A stretch of 64,000 nucleotides of DNA from Morchella semilibera (lineage: Eukaryota; Ascomycota; Pezizomycetes; Pezizales; Morchellaceae). The first letter of the stretch is position 1. Every line of letters begins with the position of its first letter. Below, piece by piece: positions 36,986 through 50,045 of this stretch. The position numbers were made by a program, and so were the translations under genes. The stretch is taken from assembly GCA_009192285.1 (NCBI GenBank), contig CM018604.1, positions 5,179,746-5,243,745 on the forward strand, read 5' to 3'. Below the pieces are notes generated by a model that did no database searches, was not told the origin of the DNA, and worked only from the letters and a program-made list of their open reading frames with translations.

Positions 36986-39493
36986 ATGAAGGGCTTTAGG
37001 CAGAGAGTGGGTGTATGTCCCCTTCCTCCACTCATTCCCCATGTTTCCCTGGATCTTGCGTTGTTCCAGGATGAATATGCGGTACGGCGTGGACAGCGGC
37101 CCATTGTTACTAACCTTCTCTTACTGTAATTTGTTTCGATATTACTTAGTTATCTCGGACCAAAGATTCGTCCAAAGCCTCATCCAAGAAGGAGAAGGGT
37201 ACTTCGCCTACCCCCGGACAGGCAGCTCCATCGTCATCATCCTCCTCAACCTCTGACAAGAAGGGTAATGGTCATGAAGGTGGGGACAAGGCTTCAAGTC
37301 ACAAGAGCAAGGATTCATCGCCATCCGCGTCTTCGATAGCGTCTACTCAGTCTGTTGGATCAGCCTCGACAGCTTCGTTGTCGAACTTACATCAACAGAT
37401 CGCAGCGAGCCCGTCAAGGCTGATCGCACCATCGGTCATTATTAGTCCGTCTTCAGCTCCTGTATGCTCGCCCCCAACCCCCCACTCACCCCACCCGCTT
37501 GGTGGTTCGGGAGCCTGGTCGCTAATCTATGCGTGACTTGGTTTTGGAAGCATATTCCCCCTCCAGGTGCTGCCGAAACCATGCCCGGTGACCTTGCGCC
37601 GCCAAAGGCTGGAGCAAAGGGCGTAGCTTTCGATAGACTTCACACAGCACCGAAAGCAGATCAGATTCCAGAGGGACTGAAGACGCCAAAGAGGCAACAC
37701 AGTTCTAGGTTCGATATCTCAGAAAAGAGAGAGCTAGAAAAATTGCCAGGATTTCATGGTAAGTTTCTACCTGGGTCTTATTGGCGCTTTATAGCTATGG
37801 CCTGTAAAGTCGGGGCATTTGTTGGGCTCGCTTTCTAACACCTGGATGTGCAGAGGTACCCCCTCAGAGGCGCCAAGAATTGTTTATGCAGAAGATTGAA
37901 CAATGCAATGTCATCTTTGATTTCAACGATGCTTCCGCAGATATGAAGTCTAAGGAGATTAAGCGTCTAGCTCTTCACGAGTTGCTCGATTATGTTGCCA
38001 ATAACCGTTCAGTCATCAACGAGCCAATGTATCCTAAAGTTGTAGAGATGTTCGCCAAGAATCTCTTCAGGCCTATCCCACCTCCGGTGAACCCCGTGGG
38101 TGATGCCTTTGACCCAGAAGAGGACGAGCCTGTTTTGGAGGTTGCATGGCCACATATTCAAGTGGTCTATGAATTCTTCTTGAGGTTCATTGAAAGCCAA
38201 GACTTCAATACAAATATTGCGAAACAGTACATTGATCATCAATTCGTTCTCCAAGTTAGTTGAGCTCCTTTACAGGCGCAATATTCATATACTGATGATA
38301 TTCCCGGCAGCTACTTGAACTTTTCGACTCTGAGGATCCCCGAGAGCGCGATTTCTTGAAAACGACACTCCACCGTATCTACGGGAAATTCCTTAATCTC
38401 CGATCTTACATTCGACGATCCATCAACAACGTCTTTTTCCAGTTTATATACGAGACAGAGCGCTTTAATGGGATTGCTGAATTGTTAGAGATTTTGGGGA
38501 GTATCATCAACGGTTTTGCATTACCGCTCAAGGAAGAGCATAAACTGTTCTTGACCAGGGTCCTCCTCCCTCTACATAAGGTTAAGAGCTTGAGTATGTA
38601 CCATCCACAGTTGGCATACTGTATAGTACAGTTTTTGGAGAAAGATGCGGCTTTGACTGAGGAGGTATGTTTCTATTGTTCCTTTTTTTATTTTCCCCTA
38701 ATACGATATGTATGAACCGTATCTGACTTGATAACGAAACAGGTCGTTCTCGGTTTGTTAAGATATTGGCCTAAGGTTAATAGTACTAAAGAGGTCATGT
38801 ACCTCAACGAAGTTGAAGACATTTTTGAAGTGATGGATCCGGCGGAGTTTGCTAAAGTTCAGGAGCCGCTCTTCCACCAACTAGCTAAGAGCGTTGCTAG
38901 CCCGCATTTCCAGGTATGTCTCTCCCTCGTTATTAAAAACACCCTGCGGTTATCTAATTAATACTAGGTCGCCGAGAGAGCCCTATACTTCTGGAATAAC
39001 GAGTACTTCTGTAACTTGGTGAGCGACAATGTCGAAGTCATTTTGCCAATTATGTTTGCACCGCTTTACGAAAACTCGAAGGGTCACTGGAACAGGTATG
39101 TCCTTGATTTCTCTAGTCAAACGGACACTTGGTTGATGGCTGTTTAGAACAATTCACGGGATGGTATACAACGCTATGAAGCTATTTATGGAGATTAACC
39201 CAACGCTCTTTGACGAATGCACGGCCGCATACGCAACCGATCAGGAAACCGCACCTCAAAGACTCGCCGACAGGGAGAACGTATGGAAAATGTTGGAAGA
39301 GAAGGCAGCTCTGAATCGGAAACCCCGACCAACAAGTGATGGTAAATCCCTATCCTTGTCGTCACAGAGCCAGCAGGTAGTAAGAGGCGGGTCGCCAATG
39401 CAGATCACAGATGATAGTACCGGAGAAAGCCAGAGACAAATGGGCGCATTGAACATTCAGGATGAAGGCGCGAAGGTGGTAGGTGTCGCATAG
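36986..39493 (+). CDS. RTS1: PP2A regulatory subunit B' (B56 family)
   Basis: This subunit targets protein phosphatase 2A in mitosis, septation and stress responses. Eight exons are predicted: 36986-37012, 37150-37461, 37551-37758, 37854-38254, 38311-38664, 38743-38913, 38968-39095 and 39148-39493, giving 648 residues. Exon 1 codes only for MKGFRQRVG. Residues ~10-113 are Ser/Lys-rich and disordered. The B56 HEAT-like domain follows ([111 protein letters not shown]). For intron 2 (37462-37550) I used a GGAAG acceptor because it gives [11 protein letters not shown], the usual fungal text, while the nearby CTCCAG would break the frame. The C-terminal ~80 residues are variable. It is a full-length copy. 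Confidence 0.95.
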
Positions 39494-41820
39494 AGCCTTC
39501 ATTCTACTAGAGAAAGCAAAACGAAAGATTTCCGGCGTTGGGAATTGTTGCTGTTAAAGTAAATGAAATGTCGGCATCACAAGTTATTTTATTTTTCCTG
39601 TTTTGTGCTCTTGGCAACTCATCTTTTATACTACTTTCTTGGCATGTTGTTTCTGTTGAAGTTACACTTATTTTCTTCTACTATTTCCTTGCTGCTTCCC
39701 TTTTCGCTTCTTGATTGATTGACGTGCAAGCGGCGTACTTTCCTTCTGACTTGTCATGGTTAATATCAAAAGAAATGACGTCAGGTGCACGACTCCCATC
39801 GTCAGCATACTCGTTCTAGGCCATACCCTCGAAGCGATAGTGGTGGATTACTCGAGGCCTCAACTTTCACCTAGAAATATAGGCGGCGTTCGTCCCCATC
39901 ACTGTGGTTTCCGGGTAGTGGCTGGGATTTGCGATTTATACATGCGTGATGAGTGTTACTATTTCTTGCTATTTCTTTATTTCTTTCGCGTTTTACAATT
40001 TGTTTCATAGGTTGGCTGGGCTTGCTTTATTTTTGTTGTGTGACGATAGGGAAAGCTGGAGGCCAATGCCCAGAGGTATGGGGTGGGCGGTGGCGGGGGG
40101 GTAGAGGGCAGGGGGGGAAAATTCATAAGGAGGCGGAAATGAACAGCACAAATTGAGATTTCAAAAAAGCTAGACAACAAAAAATCAAAATGCGCTGGTT
40201 CAGTCGCTAAATGTTATTATGGCTTATATGGGCGGGGTGGGCCGGGGCAGGGTAAGATGGTGGCGGAGGTGGTTTTTCCCTTCTATTTTTTTATCTTTTT
40301 TTCTATTCTCTTGTTCAGAAATAGACTCGGGGGACGGGTGAAGTCGTATTGTTTGTTTCTTATGTTTGCCTCTTTTCGTGAAGAGAAAGATTGGGTGTGA
40401 AACGTGAAGGGGTTTACATATCGGACTTTTGATCATTACCTTTGCTTGGCGCCGGCCAGCACTTGTAATGATCTTCAGGACAGGTTCTTGTCTTGATCTT
40501 GAGGGCAGTGTTTACCAACTACATAAGATCTAATCCTTATAGTTACATGTGTATGCGCTCTACAGTATGAGCGCAGCGATGTACTTAAAAATAATCCTAG
40601 TGGGGTATGTATGGGGGAAAAAAGTATTTTACCAGGGCTATCATTCAAGAAGGTCTCTGCCTAGAATAACTTCTACGCTGCGCATCCCCGGTGCATGTGT
40701 AACTGTCAATGCACTGTGATATACATCTACGTAGGGAACCTTGGTGAAGGTGTAGGGCCATAACATGTTGGTACCCGTGTACCCCCCCCCCACTCTTCTC
40801 TCCCCCCCTTCCACTCACATTCATAGCTACATATATACATAGGCACATCATGGTAATTAGGTTTGGGCACAAGAATAAGTGTGAATTATGTGGGGTATGT
40901 ACCCCTATATGTTGTTAATCAGACATCATGTATGCCGTGGAAGACATCCCAGCTTTCTATGTGGCACTTCGTAGGACAGGTAAAGTTTCTGGATTATATA
41001 AGGGTTTAATTGGCACTGGTTCGCGGTTTTTACGTCCACATACGTTGTGTGGGGGAAGAGGGTAAAAGACCAAGTGAATATAGATCCCGGAAATGAGCCC
41101 AAATTAAACATGACTACTGATTCACTGTAAGAACTAATTGGGGAAGAGCCGTCGGGTAGAAACATTGGTCACCCTAGTTGGTTCATATAGATATAATGAT
41201 ATTGCATACATGTAATAATGGTATTAGCACTAATACTTTAGGGCGCTTATAAGCAGTCCTTTTCTGGAGGGCTGCGCCAGAGCGTGAGACCTGTGTCATG
41301 GCTTAAAAATGGCCGAGTTGCTAGTCAAGTTCTATATGAACACCACACCAGAATAGCCATATATATGGCCAATTACCAAACTGGTAGTTCGCACTTATTG
41401 AATAACCCACACTGTGGTGTTATAGACTACAGATACATATAAACTTTACTCCCAATATATCTGTTCTGTTCCGTATATAAAGCTTTCTAGTTCACGAATA
41501 GGACAGCCTACCGGCGGAAGAACATGAGCGCTCCACTCACGAACTGCGAGACACCACTAGAGGGGCGGGGTATATATATCAGTTAAGTACACCCGCCTTT
41601 GCCCTTGAATTAACATATATTCCCACTTATCCCTTGGGCGTACGTTAATCATCTACATGTAGTTCGGTTTATAGCCGGCCCCGCTATACCAAGAGGACCA
41701 CCAAAGCCCAAACCGCTATACCTTGCCCATTTAGATCTTTTTCCGGACCTGGTGTTTACCTATAAACTATAGACCCAGCTGCAGCCCATATACACAAATC
41801 CTGCTAAGATAATCCATGAG

Positions 41821-41923
41821 TACAGCGGTAGGTAATAAGTGATGGAACATAGTGATGCCTGTTTTGGTAAAACGCCACCAACATTTGGTCAGGGCGTTCC
41901 ATCACTTATTACCAGTCGCTGTA
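41821..41923. mobile_element. MITE-like inverted-repeat element, TA ends (type 2)
   Basis: Arms of 28 bp at 41821-41848 and 41896-41923 are inverted copies beginning TACAGCG and sharing GGTAATAAGTGATGGAAC, with three adjacent mismatches between these two blocks. Both ends are TA. The interior is 47 bp with no coding frame. Total length is 103 bp. The TA-CAG start is like Tc1/mariner or pogo-type DNA transposons; the superfamily is inferred. Confidence 0.65.
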
Positions 41924-42186
41924 CAAGCAACTTATATAAGCTTTTAACTCGAGAAGAGAAGTAAACCCGAGCCATAAATAATCTACGGCATTATCTGCAG
42001 AGTACCCAACCCTTCTCCCAACATTTTCTCGATTTGTGCTGAATTCCGCACCATATTTCATTTTATAGAGCGGCTAGATACGGTAATAAGTTTTTTTTTT
42101 TAGCTTGTAGGTAGAATTTTCTACAGCTATCTTCAAAAGATCCATCGATATATATTCCAATCATTTAATGAATCAATCAATCAATA

Positions 42187-42257
42187 TGTGATTTAATGGT
42201 ATAGCTGCCCTTTCGTTACAAAGCATGAGGTTAAGGGTTCGAATCCGGCATCCCTCA
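42187..42257 (+). other. Degenerate tRNA-like sequence
   Basis: The stretch has a D-arm-like block (GATTTAATGGTATAGC), an anticodon-arm-like hairpin (CTTTCGTTACAAAG) and a perfect B-box (GGTTCGAATCC) in the right order. The acceptor stem does not pair and the T stem has only two good pairs. It is therefore not a working tRNA. It may be a decayed tRNA or the head of a tRNA-derived SINE. Confidence 0.35.
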
Positions 42258-42537
42258 TGCCCTTACTAAGTTCGGAAGTTTCCCCCAGCTCAGTCATGCA
42301 GATGGTACAGCAGTAATTCTTGACCGCCTCTATAACATAATCACTGCACATGAGCATAGGATTATTCCTGTTGATGTTTTTAATCATATAATATCACTCT
42401 TTAAGATTTTTCTCTGGCATTCTGATTGGCGCCACCAAGCGTAGTGGGGGCGCCTTTTCACGCTTAAAACATAACAAAAACAGGTTATGAGAGCTCTTGG
42501 GGTTTTGGGCCCCTGAGCTCTTAGGCTAGCGAGGTTA

Positions 42538-42899
42538 AGGGCCTGTTCGGACAGTCTGATGATCGCGATTATTGGCGGTGGTCTGACGGATTATAGAGTT
42601 TTGGATTAATGTAGTGGGTAGAGGTGTTCGGGGGAATGAATAATCTATATTCTCTAACTTCTGCTTATTCAAACAATCTGCCAAGAAAATAATTAGCTGG
42701 AGAGGTGATTATATAATTATTTCTCTCTCCCTTCTTCTCTTCAACGACATCGAGCTTCTCAAATCGCAGCATTACGATGTACTGATATATATGAGATTAT
42801 ACTCAGGTTCTGCTTATTTGAATTACTTCACCCACTCATTGATAATCAGCACTTTGAAACAATCGATCAATATAATCCATGCCGCTCCGAACGGGCCCT
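42538..42899. mobile_element. Inverted-repeat element, AGGGCC ends (type 3)
   Basis: The ends AGGGCCTGTTCGGA (42538-42551) and its inverted partner (42886-42899) match at 13 of 14 positions. The 334-bp interior is AT-rich and non-coding. Such ends with an AT-rich core resemble MITEs of the hAT or Harbinger type. I do not see a clear target-site duplication, so the borders and class are uncertain. Confidence 0.4.
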
Positions 42900-44700
42900 G
42901 AGTGTTACATGTAAATAGACGAAGTCCCATGGGTCTAACGTGTTCGGTCATAGAACGAAGAAAATGGGGCATCCCGTCTGCTCTGCCCAACCCAAGCTTC
43001 GTATCGCCCAGTTAGTACTGCAGTGGGAGACCATGTGGGAATCCTGGGTACCGAACTCGCGCCTTCTTTTTGACGATTTATTATCCACAGTTATTAGAGT
43101 TATTAGTGGTTGCAAAGCCACAAAATTAACACCGCCTAGAGTACAAGGGTCTAGCGGAAATCATTCTGAAATCTGCTTGTGTAGGTATATGCAGGATGAT
43201 AGGTATGCAGTATATTCATTTACGACCCCAAATAGTTGGCTGGCCAATTGCAAGGTCACCAAGCACCGCGTCTCCTGCTACATACCTCATACATGTAGTC
43301 ATTTCCAGTTCCAGATGTCAGAATGTTGAAACCCTAACCCATAGTCCAACCATTTTGCCTCTCAGAATACTATGATGAAGCTCGAGCTAAACAAATTCTA
43401 TTGAGACCCGGAATATTCTCTGGGACTAAAACCAACCCCTACATGCCCCACTAGCTGCCACCAAGAAGTACAACTATAACTATTACCCCCAAGTCGACCG
43501 GCTGCAGGAGGATTTGCCCAAGGGCGGTGTTCTTGCTCCGGAATCATTGGCACAAGTTACCCCTCGCCGCTTTTTATATCCCACACCCCGATTCTACTGC
43601 AGGCCGTATCGCATCGAAAGATCAGGCAATGACAGGCAACGCCCAGGCTGGCGGCTTCCGGAAGGGCTATGCCCCTACCCGAGACCCCGTGCCGAAATAG
43701 TAGAGCTATTACTCGCCCCATAGGTCATGGCCCAAGGGGGTCTATTTGTGATGCATGGGTTGGGGTTGGATACATACATGTAGTATATATGGAAAGCAAA
43801 CCTTTCTGATCGAAAGTAGACCCTATATGTAAAGCTACCATCGAAATGTTTGCAATATAGCGGCACCTATAGTATAGGAGTTGGAATAGTGAGTAAGCAT
43901 TGTCCGGAGGAGGAGAGAGGGTGAAGGGTTGTTGTTGCTCGAGGGTTAGGTCTAGTACCAACCACCGCCTCCACCCTCCAACGGTCTAAACTGATACAAA
44001 CGGTGTGGTACCGGTTTGTGTGGCGGTTGGCGTAATGTTTGTTTGTGTACGGTACTATATATATAGGGCCTTCTTCAATTCGGGATCGGCAATTCGCAGC
44101 TAGGAACCAATTGTTACAATCTACCATCTGCATCTGCTGCCACCGTCCCGTTGGGATTGGATTAACATGCCATCTGCATCTGCTACCGCAGCCGCCGCCG
44201 CCGCCGGGACCGATAGGGCCCGGCCCTATCCCCAGCCTGTGAGGATCACGCCCCTTCTGTGTAGCAAGGGGTTCCCCGACAAGCCCAAGACTATCGCAGG
44301 CGCATTAATGGCCAACCTATACGCATCCCGCCCCGAAACCCCGACTCCCAAGGTCTCGAGTGGCGCTGACCACCTCGACATACAGTGCCTATAACCGCCT
44401 TGTTGCGGCAACAAACGCTACCCGCCACGCATCACGCTCCGCCTATGCCAACCCGGGCTACGGGTTCCTAAAGCTGGCGGGGGGTATTTTTGGGGACGCC
44501 GCACCCATTGGCTTTAGGGTGGCACGGGGAGATGGACTGTCTAACTAGGGAGCAGTGGGGTGAGTTGGGAGATGTTTTATAGCCTCGGTTGGGATGATTC
44601 GGTTTCATTGGAGCAATGCAGGTATGCCTACGGGAAGGCATTTGGTTTTGTTTTTTTTTGTTCCTTGAATCGAGTGATGAGTTATGAGCCGCATCTGGCG

Positions 44701-44815
44701 CCCAAGCCGCGCCCAAATCCTCGCTCCTAGACCGATATCTCGTTGTCAGCAGCCCAAGCCGTACCAAAATCAACCAAAACCCTCGCTCCTAGACCGGCAC
44801 CTCGTGCTTAGCAGC
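44701..44815. repeat. Imperfect tandem direct repeat, 53 and 63 bp
   Basis: Two neighbouring copies begin CCCAAGCCG at 44701 and 44753 and share the blocks CTCGCTCCTAGACCG and CAGC at their ends. The second copy has about 10 extra bases. There is no coding frame over it. It looks like an old local duplication. Confidence 0.6.
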
Positions 44816-47047
44816 TCGGAGCTCAGAAAGACGCATTGTTGAACCTCTACCCCACCTACACAACCCACAGATACCCATCGATCCGAATTCATCCCTGCCA
44901 AACCCAAAGCGCCATTATCAACAGAAGACCAGGAAATAACAGGTCCCGGATCCATAAACACAACCCGCACCCCCCCCCCCCCCCAAGAGCATAATGCCCT
45001 CGCGCAGGAACACTAACGCACCAATGCTGAACAACGATCATCCCTAGAAACCTGCGATACTGGGTTAGGGTTCCTCTCCCATGGGGCCTGGACCTATACG
45101 CCAACCCACGGCTGAGAGCTTCGGGTATGGGCACGTGTATGCATACCCCCTGAATCCAGCATTACTAAATTCTATCTTACCGCACGCAGGCCTGAAGGGA
45201 GGGTGTGAGGGGGGGTGTTGAGGCCTGGCGCGGCCCCCCCCGATTGAACCCTTAGTAGGGAATTAGTAAAAGAAAAATGTCGCTGGCAGAAGGTAAGGTG
45301 GGCGATATGCCAGGTGTTTGTTGACTGCGATATGTGGTAATGGCAGTCTAGCTGTTGGACATTGTAGCCTGAGGCTAACAAGGCCAGGATCAGCATGGGT
45401 GAGTGAGATTTCATGAGTGAGAATATGACGGGGATACGATCATTGATACAACATGGGGGCATAAGCATAAAGGAAACCATGCAGTGCATAACAACCTTGC
45501 AGTACCCCAGCACTGGAAAATATCTCACGGATTTTTAGAAACACATATTTAGCCCTTTCAGACACCATTAAATAGGTGATGTCGTATAGACTGCCCTCGA
45601 GCTCTAACCAGTGCAGCTAGGATGGGCTAGCTATAGCGCCTCCGGGGGACCAGCTTGAGCCATCAATATATCCAACGGGATAGATCAGAATACCGACCTA
45701 CTGGCGATAGCCAACTCAAAATAATCCCTACCATAATAACAACACATCAGCCCCCGTTACTATTTGCCATAGGATCATGGGAGGAGATCTAGAGAAGTAC
45801 ACAACTCATGAAGAAAACCTAGTGCATGGCCGCATTTATCAGCCACTAGCTAGTCCCCATGGCCAATACCCATCACTCTACAACACCAGGATGCGAATCA
45901 CAAACTGACAGCTCCGATTAGCTACTCGACCCTCTTTTCTTTTCAATAGGATGACCCGGCCGTGTTTGGTGAGTTGTCTACCCTCAGGAATATGTTTATA
46001 TCTGCCGCATGAATACATGTATCGATATTCCATGCACCCGTTTGCCACGTCGACCAGCCCATGACCGAGGAACAGGAAGGCCGAGAAGCATCCAGGACCA
46101 GTAATATAATGCTGGAGTAGACTATACTAGTGTCATGGCAGCCAAAGACCTTGTCTGCGATAAAACGGCCCCCACGCACGCGCAATTATGCGCCAAACTA
46201 GCTGGTCGACGGCACCCTATACATAACTATATGCAAGCTATGCTCTGGGAGTACCCGGCCCAAGTAAATAGTTTTAAAGGTTTCCTGCCTACCATCCAGC
46301 AACCAATTTCAATTCCCAGGCCTATCAATCAGCCAGTCGTTTGTTTCTGCAGTCAGTTTCAAGCCCTGGTTTAATTACCCCTATTTCCCAAATCCCACCA
46401 ACCCAACCGCCCACCGTCCCCGCCCCCCCCCTGGCAGCTAGGTATCTAGATTCTGATAAACGATAAGCCCCCACTGGCCCGATCTATATCTACACCACCT
46501 ATCTGGTATCTCCTCCGATAAGATTGATTGCGATTAACCGTGCAGCGCCGATGCAGATGAGATCTCAACAGACCAGAATAGCTAGCGCCCGCACTGCGCC
46601 CATGCATACATGCATCTACTAGATTCTAGTCCGGTCGGGATAGGATAACTGTTAACCCCTGGCGACTTTTATATTAGTTTGGAATTAGGCCCCAGGCAGT
46701 ATGAATTCGCTAGCTATGTGGACCGTTGAGATCGTGGGGCCCATATGTAGATATAATATCTCATGTTCAGGGCTGAGCTTTCTCTTGGGATTATTTATTG
46801 GCTACCACCATGGTGCGTGGAGATTTGCCTCCAAATACCCAGCTAGCCAGCGCTTTCACGAAATCAATAGTAGCCAGCCATTCTGGTAGTGTCTGGCGCT
46901 TGAAGCATTTATCCACGATTTAAATTGTTCTTTACACAGTCCGATAGGACAGGGCGCGCGCCACATGTGCGCCATTACCAGCCGGCCTGAAACGGCCAAA
47001 ATACACTACATATACCTACCTTTTCTGCTCTACGCATGGCCGGTCTC

Positions 47048-50045
47048 TCAATTATTCGACCGCCACTTTAGTCTTGAGTACCCCAGTATCCACTTAAACG
47101 CATCCCCGCGCTCCAGCATATCGCCCAGCCTCACCCTCTCACCATCCACAAAGGTCATCTCCAGCCCTTCAAGTGTCAGCAGCCTGCCCACGGGATCCGA
47201 GCTCTTCACCTGTATCGAGTGATAAGTCATGATGCATGGGTGTAGGGTTGGCGGGAGTGACATGCATACCTTCTTGATCTCGACGAGCTCCAGCCATACG
47301 CGTGACCAGATCGTACGGTGCTTGCGGAGACTCTCGAAGCGTAGGCCGGACGGGTGAAGGACGAGATGCCCGAGGCTGTGCCCGCAGCGGCACTTGAAAC
47401 TCGCAAAGGAGTGCACATAGGTGGCCGCCGGGCGCGGCAGCGTCTGGTCGGCGAGCGCGAGGACAGCGGCAGCGGAGCACTGCGGGGTGGGGGTGTCAGG
47501 CCTACTTCCAGGTCCGTCTGCGGTAGCAACGGCTGGAGCGATCGTTGTGCCTCTACCATTGCTGTTGCTGCTGCTGGTGTTAATACCATCTGCACATGCT
47601 GGTGCGCCAGTTACCTGCTGCCCCCGCTCCACCACTTCACCCGGGTCCCCGACCAACACCTTCTCCACATCCCTCGCCGTGATCTTCTCGCGGTTCTTCT
47701 CCGCTTCCGCGCTGAGCTCCTGGAACGCCCACTCGGCATGCGTAGGGATATTCCAGAAGAGCCAGCGGACGGGTGACACGACGAGACGGTACTTAGGGTA
47801 CCTGCTCGCTATCGGGAACCACGCAAAGAAGGCGATCCCGAGGCCGAGGTATGTGGCCTTGAGGCAGAACTCGGGCGACGCGAGAAGGCCGAATAGGAAG
47901 GCACTCGTGAGGAGGGCGAGTGTGAACGAGGTGTGAGCTGGGGCGCGCCATTCGTAGAAGCTATAGGTGGAAGGCGGGGCGTGCGTGGACGTGTGGTTAG
48001 TTTTAAATAACACTGAGGGAGCAGAGAATGTTTTTTTTTTTCTATTATTTTATAGCAGCGCTGTATTTTTTGCGTTTCTTTCTGGTAGGCCTTACTCTGC
48101 AGAAGGGCTGAAACTACAAAGTGAAGTGAATTGAGGAGAGGAAAGGGGGGGGATTGGTGAGCTGTGCTTACTTCTCCATTATTTCGAGTAGATCCGCAAG
48201 GTCACCCAGCTGAACCTGCGCCCACGGCCCAATCGTGTCGGCCAACGGGAGTAGCCATTCCTGCGGCCCCTTGTGTACGATAACGTCCCCAAGATCGTAG
48301 GCCTTTCTGTCTGTGTCTCGAACTCTCTGGAGAGCCGTCCGGAGGTCCTCAATCTCCGTCTCTGGGTAAAAGTATTTCCTCAGTGTGTAGTAGATAACAC
48401 AGAACCACTATGCATCTCCAACAAAAACAAAACACCCACTCATGAAGTTGTTAGAGAGCTGCTTTTGAACTTGAACGTACGAAAAAAAAAATGCAGGCAG
48501 GCAGTTACTGTTTTGTAACTTTTATTTGTTTTTGCACAGCAGGCAGATTATTTGTGTATTTACCAGGAATGTTATGAGGTATGAATAGTGCCATAGAACC
48601 AGGTAGAGACAGAGCCAGCGGAACGTCTCGTGTGGATTCTCCCACCGATACACACGGAAGACGTGGAGTAGCCATTCTTGCCAGGGCGCCGTCGAGACGA
48701 AAAGTCTCTCGATACTAGATCGCGCCTTTTCTAGGCTCAGGGACTTTGGCTCACGGTAATCGATAGATTGGGCCGTGTAATCTTGGGTTGCGTACAGAAG
48801 ATACTATAATAGTAGTGACCCAAACGTTGAGAACCCAGTTTGGAACGAGAATTTACAAAACGACACGTCTTTCTTTCTTTCCCAATGAATTGTAGCTACG
48901 CGTATGAGGGAATTGAGGGTCGCGCTGGAACGGAATAACAATAACGAAATAGATGTAGAACTTTGAAGGGAACGTACTTGTCCGAGCCACTTGATATAAT
49001 CTATTCTCTCATCGCCATTATCAAATTCTATTATTGGATTCCCGGCCTCGTCCCTGACGATGAAGTCGGCTTTGCACGGTTTCTCGATGATCCTCTGTTT
49101 GGTCGGCGCGACAGTGACATTAGTCACATGCTGGTCAATAATCCAGTTCACCTGCATGTTCCTGCGCTGCTTGACAAGCTCGTTAATCTTCCTTTCGGCG
49201 TCCTCTACGTGCTCCCTACACCCGTCCCGCAGGGCCCCATTGCGCTCATCGTGAGCCTCGACAAACTCGACCTCCGCTTCTTGCGGAATATACGGATCGT
49301 TCAGGGTTGACAGTGCCCCCGCAACAACGCGGGCTAGGGACGCTTTCAAGGCTGTGCGAGGATGCGCTATCTTGGAGGATAAGGAGCGCTGATGTGGGGA
49401 AACCGCTTTGTCTGATTTCGAGCTACTACCTTTAGAGTCGTCCTCCTCAACCTCTCGGTTGACGTCTCTGTCTAGACAATCACCCTCTTCTTCACGTCTC
49501 AATCCGAGTCCCCCCGCGAAGGTGGCGGCGGCGGGAGATTGAGATTGAGATTGAGATTGAGGTCTAGCGCTATCCCTGTGTCGCAGCGCGTTTACGGCGT
49601 TCCCCTTTAGAGCTTCCAGTTGCTCTCGTTTCCCCCCAGCACCAGCACTTGCCCTACTGCCAGCTGGAATTGTTTGGTTAAGGCTTGAATTGGAGTAGGA
49701 GTAGTGATGGTGGGGGTGGTGGTGGCTCTGGTTGGATCGTTCCGTCGAAGCCCTCGTGGGGTCCTCTCCCTCTCCACCTTCGGAGTGCTGCCGCTGCCAG
49801 TTACACTGCCTTCTAGTTCCTCCGGGACCGCCGTCGTTCGCTAATGGGACTATAATTGAGGTTTCTCCCTCTTCTGCTGGGGTTAAAGTCAATGATCTGG
49901 TGTTAGTGCCGGTGCCAGTGGGAATGACAAATTCGCTTCTTCTAAGACTAAGGCTTCTGTGATTATTACCTGTATCCTCGTCGACCGTAATAATATCGCT
50001 GTTCTCACCGTGCCCGTCGCCGTCGATGTTAACCTCCGGCCCCAT
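47048..50045 (-). CDS. DUF3292 family membrane protein with GRAM-like end, 798 aa
   Basis: Five exons are predicted (50045-48978, 48803-48564, 48407-48172, 47960-47270, 47209-47048), giving 798 residues. Residues 1-210 are disordered with His, Asn and Ser-Gln runs; a GAGATT microsatellite encodes the SQSQSQSQ stretch. Residues ~240-356 match the family core (ALSTLNDPYIPQEAEVEF, VNWIIDQHVTNVTVAPTK, IDYIKWLGQ). Hydrophobic segments lie at ~415-446 (FRWLCLYLVLWHYSYLITF) and ~526-567 (FTLALLTSAFLFGLLASP, YLGLGIAFFAWFPIA). Residues ~695-798 resemble a GRAM/PH-like lipid-binding fold (HSLGHLVLHPSGLRFESL, VWLELVEIKKVKS). The last intron (47269-47210) is 60 nt and stop-free, so a single open frame runs through it. 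Function is unknown; a membrane-contact or lipid role is a guess from the layout. Confidence 0.87.

Larger units (their letters stand above)
39494..47047. other. Gene-free stretch, 7.5 kb
   Basis: This is the largest gap in the window and I can support no gene in it. It holds two inverted-repeat elements (41821-41923, 42538-42899), a tRNA-like degenerate sequence (42187-42257), an imperfect direct repeat (44701-44815), C runs near 40783-40792 and 44971-44984, and TACATGTA copies at 41207, 41654, 42906, 43290, 43775 and 46014. Short frames such as 44167-44394 start at ATG but have no family features or good context. Confidence 0.45.

Noticed and set aside
37551-37567. CTCCAG acceptor for RTS1 intron 2
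   Set aside because: It shifts the frame and soon meets a stop; the GGAAG acceptor keeps the frame and gives [11 protein letters not shown].
42187-42257. Functional tRNA gene
   Set aside because: Acceptor and T stems do not pair, and the base before the anticodon is not T.
44167-44548. Small ORFs starting at ATG 44167 and at 44360
   Set aside because: Low-complexity Ala start, no motif, no conserved text, and a duplicated CATCTGCATCTGCT leader; not distinguishable from chance.
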